Assembly: GCA_012511615.1 (NCBI GenBank)
Contig: JAAZFS010000014.1
Coordinates: forward strand, 1 to 6,179
Length of the DNA stretch: 6,179 nucleotides
Direction: 5' to 3'
Origin: Elusimicrobiota bacterium
GTDB lineage: Bacteria; CG03; SLGR01
A model generated the notes under the pieces. It saw only the letters and a list, made by a program, of their open reading frames with translations. It was not told the DNA's origin and did not search any database. The stretch's first letter is position 1; each line of letters starts with the position of its first letter. Below, in pieces: positions 1 to 4,949 of the stretch. Both the position numbers and the translations under genes were made by a program.

Positions 1-2
1 CT

Positions 3-1145
3 ATAAAGGGAGGCGGAACATCTGTCACTTCCATGCATTACAATACAGCTCCTGGGCAAGCCCTTTGGCATTCAAAAGTACCAAACGATGAAGAGTATTT
101 ACAAATACTTGAAGAGTTGGTCCCTAAAACCGAATCAGACAGGATTACTGTCGCATTCAATAACTTTAAAAAACATTATAGGAGCACCCCCCTAAAGAAA
201 ATAAATAAAAATCCTTCTACTCGTGATATATTCGCAGAGACAATGCTTAAAAAAGCTGAATTAAATCAAAAAATCATTATGCTCGATGCAGACCTAGCGC
301 AATCGATTAAAATACATACATTTCAGGAGCGGTTTCCTGAAAGATTCATAGAAACCGGCATTGCGGAACAAGATATGGTTTCAATCGCTGGCGGCTTAGC
401 ACTTGAAGGACTGATTCCTGTAGTAAATACCTATGCATGTTTTTTTAGAAGGGGATTTGAACAGATTTATATAAATGCTACGGAAAAAACATTTATAATT
501 TACGCTGGCAATTATTCGGGTCTCTGCTATTCTACTGACGGTAAAACTCATCAAATGACTGGTGATATACCCATGATGCGCTCTATACCTGACATGAGAG
601 TTTACGATCCATTTTGCAAAGAAGAACTCGATAGTTTACTTGATTTTCTATTTTGCACAGAAAAAATCAAAAATTATCCTGTCTATATAAAGCTTCGTAG
701 AACTCCCTCTAATTCACAGATAAAACTACCAGCTAATTATTCTTTTGATCCTGAAAACGGGGTTCATCTTAAACCAGGCAGAGATATATGTCTGGTCGCA
801 GCTGGCCCCCATATGGCTTCATATGCCCTTAAAGCCACAGAACTTGCAGGCTGTAATTCCGGGATTGTAGCACTTACTCCTCAGAATTATCTCAACCCCA
901 GCAAAATCAAAAGTCTCTTTGAGTCCTACACTACACTGGTTACTCTTGAAGAGGGGGTAAGCTCGGGAGGTCTTGGCGATGCTTTATCTGAAATCAATCT
1001 AGGAAAAAAAATAATACGTAAAGGCGTGGACGATTTCACATTCAGTGCGAGAAGGAAGGAAGATTTATATAAAAATTTTAATTTAGACCCGGAATCTCTT
1101 GCAAGAACTCTAAAGAAACTATCAGTAGCGACCGCTAAGCTTTGA
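3..1145 (+). CDS. Transketolase-like TPP enzyme, C-terminal part (5' end outside window)
   Basis: Transketolases move two-carbon units between sugar phosphates using thiamin diphosphate. The frame is open from base 3. The first ATG (base 33) lies inside a segment that matches the end of the TPP-binding domain: a basic, glycine-rich stretch, then WHSKVPNDEEY at residues 12-22 counted from that ATG, like the WHGKAPNDEE of transketolase N-terminal sections. The ATG is therefore not the real start. A linker of about 40 residues leads into the pyrimidine-binding domain. It carries IETGIAEQDMV with the expected catalytic glutamate (residue 112), then TDGKTHQ and MRSIPDMRVYDP. The last 100 residues form the C-terminal domain (EEGVSSGGLGDALSE). 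Because both halves lie in one frame, this is a fused, single-chain enzyme and not the split two-subunit type. DXS is less likely because of the N-terminal match. The gene looks more AT-rich than the minus-strand genes. Its sugar substrate cannot be read from the sequence. Confidence 0.85.
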   Translation: MKGGGTSVTSMHYNTAPGQALWHSKVPNDEEYLQILEELVPKTESDRITVAFNNFKKHYRSTPLKKINKNPSTRDIFAETMLKKAELNQKIIMLDADLAQSIKIHTFQERFPERFIETGIAEQDMVSIAGGLALEGLIPVVNTYACFFRRGFEQIYINATEKTFIIYAGNYSGLCYSTDGKTHQMTGDIPMMRSIPDMRVYDPFCKEELDSLLDFLFCTEKIKNYPVYIKLRRTPSNSQIKLPANYSFDPENGVHLKPGRDICLVAAGPHMASYALKATELAGCNSGIVALTPQNYLNPSKIKSLFESYTTLVTLEEGVSSGGLGDALSEINLGKKIIRKGVDDFTFSARRKEDLYKNFNLDPESLARTLKKLSVATAKL

Positions 1146-1466
1146 AAAAACTCTCCTTCGCTTAATAGACTCCCAGAATCCCGCACTTACAAACTCTATT
1201 CCGTAAATATAAACTGCTGATTTACGATTACTCCGACGAATCATACCCTCTACAAAATAAACGCGCCGACCCGGAAAAATAAACTTCAGAACAACTTCTT
1301 CCTCTTGATTAAATTCAATCGGACATTCCACAGCTGCTCCACCCGCGCTTATATTTATAAGAGCTACTCTGGCTTTTTTCTCTGTATCATCAAGAGATTC
1401 CATCTCCAGAAGAACAAGTGTCTGCCTTCTACGATGTCTCCTAAGTGGTAATCGATTAGTATTCAT
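1122..1466 (-). CDS. Small PilZ domain protein, possible c-di-GMP receptor
   Basis: A 114-residue protein made of little more than one PilZ domain. The two c-di-GMP-binding motifs of the family are recognisable. The N-terminal arginine-rich segment RRHRRRQ (residues 9-15) offers RxxxR. NISAGG (residues 38-43) fits the [D/N]xSxxG motif, with Asn in place of the usual Asp. The strand YIYGIEF near residues 87-93 is also typical of the fold. There is no signal peptide, membrane segment or output domain, so it would act as a cytosolic adaptor; its partner is unknown. Its start lies 58 bases after the thiC stop and has no clear Shine-Dalgarno sequence, so it may be either the last gene of the operon or separately transcribed. 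Its last 24 bases overlap the convergent transketolase gene. The domain call is firm; actual c-di-GMP binding is inferred. Confidence 0.8.
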   Translation of the reverse strand: MNTNRLPLRRHRRRQTLVLLEMESLDDTEKKARVALINISAGGAAVECPIEFNQEEEVVLKFIFPGRRVYFVEGMIRRSNRKSAVYIYGIEFVSAGFWESIKRRRVFSKLSGRY

Positions 1467-1524
1467 TGCTTAAATGATGATAAAAAATATTAAATAATTC
1501 AAACATGCAGCTTGCGATATCAGT

Positions 1525-2745
1525 CTAATCAAGCAAAGCGCAGTACTCTCCGCACATGGAGCAAGCCCGATCATCGCCTACAGGATATTTTTCACGCGCA
1601 CGCTTTATAATGTTTGGATCAAGCGCATATTTTTGCATCAAATCCCAATCTAAATCCGCACGAGCCCGAGACATTTTATCATCTCTCTTACGAAAGAGTT
1701 CAGGGTTTCGTGCAATATCGGCGCTATGTGCTGCAATTTTAGATGTAATCACCCCTACCGCAACATCACTCTCTTCAGGGAGATAAAGGTGCTCGGCAGG
1801 AGTTAAATAACATAAGAAATCCGCACCCTTCCATGCGGCAAGAGCGCCTCCAATGGCTCCTGCAATATGATCATAGCCCGCCCCTATATCTATTGTAAGC
1901 GGACCCAATACATAAAAAGGAGCGCCACCGCAAAGTTCTTTTGCCATCTTTACATTTTCCTCAATGAGATGAAGAGGTACATGGCCGGGGCCTTCTATAA
2001 TAACCTGAACTCCTCTGTCACGGCAGCGGGCAGCAAGCTCTCCAAGCACTTTAAGCTCAGCATACTGAGGGTCATCTGAAGCATCGGCAAGAGCGCCTGG
2101 TCGGAGGCCGTCTCCAAGTGAAAGAGTGACATTGTGCTCAAAAGCAATGTCCAAAAGCTCATCAAATCTCTCATAAAAAGGATTTTCTTTACCGGTTCTC
2201 TTCATCCACCTATAAATAATTTTACCACCACGAGACACCATACCCCCCAAACGATCTGCGTCCTCTAAAACCTTCACCACTTCTTTACAGACACCCGAGT
2301 GGACTGTCATAAAATCCACCCCCATTTCTGCCTGCTGGCGAACTATGTCCACAAAATCATCGGAACCCAGTGCCTCTAAATCTCCCCCAAGACAGACAGC
2401 TCCATAAGCCGGAACCGTTCCTACTGGTATAGGTGACTTTTCAAGGACGCCAGCGAGAATTTTTTTCCAGTTCTTTCCAATAGTAAGATCCATTACTGTA
2501 TCTGCGCCATGTTCGACAGCAATCTCGAGTTTTTTTAATTCATCGCCAGCACTACTCTTGTCAGGTGAGGCACCGATATTTGCATTAACCTTAACCGACA
2601 ATCCCTCTCCTATGGCGCAGGGCTTTTCTATATTTAATCTTTTTTTATTTAAAGGAATTGCAACTGTCCCGCGGGTGATTCTATCCTTTAGTTGGTCAAT
2701 AGATACACATTCTTCTTCAGCTAACTTAATCAGTAAATTTTTCAT
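1525..2745 (-). CDS. thiC: Phosphomethylpyrimidine synthase ThiC
   Basis: ThiC is a radical-SAM enzyme that rearranges aminoimidazole ribotide into HMP phosphate, the pyrimidine precursor of thiamin. The 406 residues cover the short form of the family, without the N-terminal extension of the E. coli type. Recognisable family segments are KVNANIGASPD (about residue 52), GADTVMDLTIG, SPIPVGTVPAYGA, LSLGDGLRPG, VIIEGPGHVPLH, GPLTIDIGAGYDHIAGAIGG and YLTPAEHLYLP. The C-terminal iron-sulfur cysteines are C395, C398 and C402 in ACSMCGEYC. The spacing there is CxxCxxxC, one residue shorter than the CX2CX4C of E. coli ThiC. The start overlaps the thiD2 end by 20 bases and has a good Shine-Dalgarno sequence inside thiD2. 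The related BzaF (hydroxybenzimidazole synthase) is an alternative, but adjacency to an HMP-P kinase favours thiamin synthesis. No TPP riboswitch lies directly upstream; the gene depends on the operon promoter. Confidence 0.95.
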   Translation of the reverse strand: MKNLLIKLAEEECVSIDQLKDRITRGTVAIPLNKKRLNIEKPCAIGEGLSVKVNANIGASPDKSSAGDELKKLEIAVEHGADTVMDLTIGKNWKKILAGVLEKSPIPVGTVPAYGAVCLGGDLEALGSDDFVDIVRQQAEMGVDFMTVHSGVCKEVVKVLEDADRLGGMVSRGGKIIYRWMKRTGKENPFYERFDELLDIAFEHNVTLSLGDGLRPGALADASDDPQYAELKVLGELAARCRDRGVQVIIEGPGHVPLHLIEENVKMAKELCGGAPFYVLGPLTIDIGAGYDHIAGAIGGALAAWKGADFLCYLTPAEHLYLPEESDVAVGVITSKIAAHSADIARNPELFRKRDDKMSRARADLDWDLMQKYALDPNIIKRAREKYPVGDDRACSMCGEYCALLD

Positions 2746-3139
2746 AAAAATCCTTCTCGATATCGTAAATTCTAAACCTCATTCTCTTAAAATTCATCCC
2801 AGCTTCTGGGGAAATAATTTTTCCGGACTCTTCAAGAACCCTTAAACCTTCCTTAACTCGATTAAAACTTGCCCGCGGAATATCTTCTTCAGAAGAACGT
2901 CCTCCTTCGAGAGCATCGGCAAGAAGGTCTTTTCCAGTTGAACGCCCTTTAATAATCTGAGGATATTCTTCCTTCACCAATCCCCAAAGTCCATGTCGGA
3001 GCTCTCTCACTGACTCCATGAGCGAAGAATCTCTTAAGTAAAATCGAGCCCAGTCCTCAATTACCCTAAGCCCCTCGCCGACTCTATTTATGTTGGCATC
3101 CAGCATGGCTTGCTTTCTAAGTTCTCGCTCATTCAGCAT
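2726..3139 (-). CDS. thiD2: Stand-alone ThiD2-type HMP-phosphate kinase
   Basis: ThiD2 is a small HMP-P kinase domain unrelated to the classical ThiD, best known as an N-terminal extension of ThiE. It makes HMP-PP from the ThiC product. This 137-residue protein has the pattern I associate with that family: MLDANINRVGEGLRVIEDWARF at residues 12-33 (shown here in full as the key signature), RELRH at 45-49, GRSTGKD at 65-71, then RASFNRVKEGLRVLEESGKI at 89-108. The two NRVxEGLRVxE segments are an internal duplication typical of the fold. No TMP synthase barrel follows: the frame stops after a short tail, so the domain is stand-alone. The start overlaps the rfaE2 stop by seven bases and the 3' end overlaps thiC by 20 bases, so the three are surely co-transcribed. 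Immediate adjacency to thiC supports the assignment. The family was recognised from memory of its motifs, not by a search. Confidence 0.82.
   Translation of the reverse strand: MLNERELRKQAMLDANINRVGEGLRVIEDWARFYLRDSSLMESVRELRHGLWGLVKEEYPQIIKGRSTGKDLLADALEGGRSSEEDIPRASFNRVKEGLRVLEESGKIISPEAGMNFKRMRFRIYDIEKDFYEKFTD
2751..2757 (-). promoter_or_regulatory. Shine-Dalgarno sequence for thiC
   Basis: AGAAGGA on the minus strand lies five bases before the thiC ATG at 2743-2745 and within the 3' end of thiD2. It supports this start, which makes the two genes overlap by 20 bases. Confidence 0.7.
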
Positions 3140-3594
3140 TGCTTTAATATCCTTTCAATTATGGATGAGGTAGAAAGTCCCTTCTCCATCTTTACTCTGA
3201 CTGTCTCTCCTGAATACTCTTCACCGACAATTTTATCTATCGTATATTCAGAACCCTTCATGAGAACATCCGGTCTTATTGCTTTGATGAGCTCCAAAGG
3301 AGTTTCTTCTTTAAATATAATTACAAAATCGACTCCCTTTAGGGCCAGCAGCATCCTGGCTCGGTCTTGTTCGTTAATGATAGGTCTTGATGGTCCTTTA
3401 AGTTTTTTTACCGAAGAATCAGAGTTGAGACCTATTACTAAAATATCACCCAGGGCAGCCGCAGAATTTACAACCTTAACATGTCCAGGGTGGAGAATAT
3501 CAAAACACCCGTTTGTAAAGACAAGCTTTTTATTTTCTCTCAGCGGTCCTAATTTTTTTAGGAGTTCTTCGACAGAATAAAATAGGTTAGGCAT
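3133..3594 (-). CDS. rfaE2: D-glycero-beta-D-manno-heptose 1-phosphate nucleotidyltransferase (stand-alone HldE C-terminal domain)
   Basis: This enzyme adds a nucleotide, usually AMP from ATP, to heptose 1-phosphate, giving ADP-heptose for LPS core or other surface glycans. The 153-residue length equals the C-terminal domain of bifunctional HldE; the kinase domain is absent. The nucleotidyltransferase signature TNGCFDILHPGH lies at residues 27-38, with the HxGH motif at 35-38. It is followed by GLNSDSSVKKLKGPSRP, the DVLMKGSEY segment and the C-terminal STSSII motif at 141-146, all in the order seen in RfaE2. The start overlaps the gmhA stop by eight bases and the stop overlaps thiD2 by seven. 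No strong Shine-Dalgarno sequence is visible, so translation is probably coupled. Adjacency to gmhA fits the heptose pathway; glycerol-3-phosphate or FAD-type cytidylyltransferases are less likely. Confidence 0.92.
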   Translation of the reverse strand: MPNLFYSVEELLKKLGPLRENKKLVFTNGCFDILHPGHVKVVNSAAALGDILVIGLNSDSSVKKLKGPSRPIINEQDRARMLLALKGVDFVIIFKEETPLELIKAIRPDVLMKGSEYTIDKIVGEEYSGETVRVKMEKGLSTSSIIERILKQC

Positions 3595-4171
3595 CCGGAA
3601 ATACTGAATCCTCTACAATGAGGCATATCATATGAAAAATAACCTGATGGCATTCCTGAATATGGGATGTAATACTGGAAGGAGCTCTCAACAAAATATC
3701 TGCTTTTCCAGCAAGTTTTCCACCAGGGGTTCCTGTCATAACTATGAGAGTTGCCCCCTTTTCTTTAGCCATATCTGCTGCTTTTAAAGCCGACTCTGAA
3801 TTTCCAGATGTTGATATTACAATTACCGCATCTTTTTCAGTAGCAAGGGCATCTATTTGACGGCTGAAAACTTCTGAGAAATCATAATCATTAGATACTG
3901 CAGTTACATAGGAAGAGTTTGAAGTTAAATCAATGGCCGCTAGAGGCCCACGATTTTTTCTAAACCTACAGAGTAGCTCCGTTGATATATGCAGAGAGTC
4001 AGCCGCAGATCCTCCGCAACCCATTGTCAAAACTTTTCCACCTGCTTTTAAAACCTCTTCAATTTTAATGGCAGCCTTCTCTACTTCTGCACTTATTTCT
4101 TCAACTGCAGATATGGCTACAGAAGACTCTTTTATATAGTTTTTAATTTTATCTTTATTAGAGACACTCAT
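3587..4171 (-). CDS. gmhA: Phosphoheptose (sedoheptulose 7-phosphate) isomerase GmhA
   Basis: GmhA converts sedoheptulose 7-phosphate into D-glycero-D-manno-heptose 7-phosphate, the first step of ADP-heptose synthesis, in the cytosol. The 194 residues match the usual length (192 in E. coli) and form a single SIS domain. Visible signatures are GCGGSAADSLH at 51-61 (the family normally has GNGGSAAD), the sugar-phosphate-binding ISTSGNS at 119-125, TGTPGGKLA, and IQECHQVIFH at 171-180. The catalytic residues E65 and H180 of the E. coli enzyme fall at exactly the same numbers here. The start is well supported by an AGGAGG about ten bases upstream. The upstream sequence is the decayed tail of accC, whose original TGA overlaps this ATG. 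The gene itself is intact and overlaps rfaE2 by eight bases. Confidence 0.95.
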   Translation of the reverse strand: MSVSNKDKIKNYIKESSVAISAVEEISAEVEKAAIKIEEVLKAGGKVLTMGCGGSAADSLHISTELLCRFRKNRGPLAAIDLTSNSSYVTAVSNDYDFSEVFSRQIDALATEKDAVIVISTSGNSESALKAADMAKEKGATLIVMTGTPGGKLAGKADILLRAPSSITSHIQECHQVIFHMICLIVEDSVFPDA

Positions 4172-4349
4172 TTTTTTAACTCCTCCTGAATAAAATGGGT
4201 ATTAAACTTGCCCGGAGGAAATTATTATTTTCCAATAATAGCTTATGGAAATCAATTACTGTATCGACTCCTCCTATTTCAAATTCATCCAGAGCTCTAC
4301 TCATTCTTGCTATGGCTTCAGAACGATTTGCTCCGCGTGAAATTAGCAT
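4168..4349 (-). pseudogene. accC: Remnant of biotin carboxylase accC (C-terminal end, frameshifted)
   Basis: Reading leftward from 4349, the frame gives MLISRGANRSEAIARM, ALDEFEIGGVDT, IDFHKLLLENNNF. This is the C-terminal end of the biotin carboxylase subunit of acetyl-CoA carboxylase; the B. subtilis enzyme, recalled from memory, ends with a similar EAI-KM, ALSEF, TIPFHLKLLE, GEFNTKF series. In this frame translation runs on to a TAA at 4176-4178. From about 4214, however, the homology moves to another frame: GKFNTHFIQEELKK followed by TGA at 4168-4170. Adding one base near 4212-4214 (CTC CGn GGC) restores FLRGKFNT. That TGA overlaps the gmhA start as ATGA. About 60 of the usual 450 or so codons remain, and the ATP-grasp domain is missing entirely. 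The fragment cannot be a working carboxylase. A 57-residue product could still be made from the ATG at 4349, but nothing suggests it is functional. Confidence 0.85.
4179..4187 (-). promoter_or_regulatory. Strong Shine-Dalgarno sequence for gmhA inside the accC remnant
   Basis: On the minus strand the bases read AGGAGGAGT. The AGGAGG lies ten bases before the gmhA ATG. The same bases encode Gln-Glu-Glu in the original accC frame, so the ribosome binding site was built into the end of accC. It survived the decay of that gene, which explains why this short stretch is preserved. Confidence 0.8.
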
Positions 4350-4392
4350 CCAAAATCTCCAATATTTTTTTGTCAGCTTTTTTAAATCTCAT
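4318..4392 (-). pseudogene. Possible 5' remnant of accB (biotin carboxyl carrier protein)
   Basis: An ATG at 4390-4392 overlaps the efp stop as TAATG, the usual arrangement of a coupled downstream gene. The 24-codon frame starts MRFKKADKKILEILDA and then ends at TGA (4318-4320) after entering the accC tail out of frame. In many bacteria accB follows efp directly, and its N-terminus is a lysine-rich helix of the form MxxKKIKKLIELL, which this resembles. I read the first 15 or so codons as the residue of accB, joined near 4350 to accC. The protein match is short, so the identity rests mainly on position and gene order. Confidence 0.4.
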
Positions 4393-4949
4393 TAATCAGC
4401 TCTGGATATATATTCTCTGGTTCTTGTATCTACAATTATATTTTCACCTTCCTCAATAAATAAAGGCACATCTAAAACCAAGCCGGTCTCCAGTTTCACT
4501 TTTTTCATCCCACCACTTACGGTGTTACCTTTAACGCCAGGCTCAGCCTCACTCACATTCATTGTTATCTTTGCCGGTAATTCAAGATCCAGTACATCAC
4601 TTCCATACATTAAAAGATCAACATCATTACCTTCTATAAGATAATCGATTTTATCGCCTACTTGTTCTTTGGAAACACTTATCTGGGTAAAATCCTCATT
4701 ATTCATAAATATAAGGAACTCCCCATCAAGATATAGGTATTGCATAGTATTTCTTTCAACAATGGCCTGCAGAACTTTTTCAGTAGCCCGCAAGTTTTTT
4801 TCCACAATCTGCCCGGTAGTAATGTTCTTGGCCTTAATTCTCATATAGGCACCACCTTTTCCGGGTTTATGGTGATGAAACCATACAACTGTGCAAACCG
4901 CATCATCCAAAACAAGATAAATCTTGTTGCTTATTTTATTTACTGGTAT
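4392..4949 (-). CDS. efp: Translation elongation factor P, with no normal start codon
   Basis: EF-P binds ribosomes stalled at proline runs and promotes peptide bond formation. The three beta-barrel domains are complete from FHHHKPGKGGAY (the domain I loop, with the tip lysine that is modified in many bacteria) through GVKGNT to the domain III end ETGLVLDVPLFI, VDTRTREYISRAD. The start is the problem. The only ordinary start codon in frame is TTG at 4908-4910, which gives 172 residues and removes the first strand of domain I and has no Shine-Dalgarno sequence. The frame stays open further upstream and aligns with the EF-P N-terminus (VNKISNKIYLVLDD against TNQIKPGIVIEYEG-like sequences). Starting at ATA (4947-4949) gives 185 residues, the family length, and overlaps the peptidase stop as TAATA. 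ATT codons at 4959-4961 and 4962-4964 sit just after an AAGGGAG. I extended the gene to 4949 on homology; the true start is uncertain. The stop overlaps the accB-like ATG. Confidence 0.9.
   Translation of the reverse strand: MPVNKISNKIYLVLDDAVCTVVWFHHHKPGKGGAYMRIKAKNITTGQIVEKNLRATEKVLQAIVERNTMQYLYLDGEFLIFMNNEDFTQISVSKEQVGDKIDYLIEGNDVDLLMYGSDVLDLELPAKITMNVSEAEPGVKGNTVSGGMKKVKLETGLVLDVPLFIEEGENIIVDTRTREYISRAD

Noticed and set aside
926..1186. Minus-strand 86-codon frame at the end of the transketolase gene
   Set aside because: It is antisense to the conserved transketolase C-terminal domain and out of frame with pilZ; it has no recognisable motif.
1467..1524. Terminator or promoter between thiC and pilZ
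   Set aside because: The gap is AT-rich with only weak inverted matches (GCAGCTTGC region) and no T-tailed GC stem. Promoter-like hexamers can be found, but in AT-rich DNA they are not convincing.
1556..2845. Plus-strand open frames opposite thiC and thiD2
   Set aside because: They are antisense to strongly conserved enzymes and show no domain features or plausible ribosome binding sites.
2700..3200. TPP riboswitch controlling thiD2-thiC
   Set aside because: The genes overlap their upstream neighbours, and I found no THI-box-like element in a leader. Any such element would have to lie upstream of aroQ, outside the window.
4176..4349. Functional small protein made from the accC tail
   Set aside because: The 57-codon frame is explained as the end of accC with a frameshift. 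It has no Shine-Dalgarno sequence at its ATG and lacks any complete domain.
4195..4459. Two plus-strand open frames between gmhA and efp
   Set aside because: They have no recognisable motifs. The opposite strand there carries the accC tail and the efp end, which explain the sequence.
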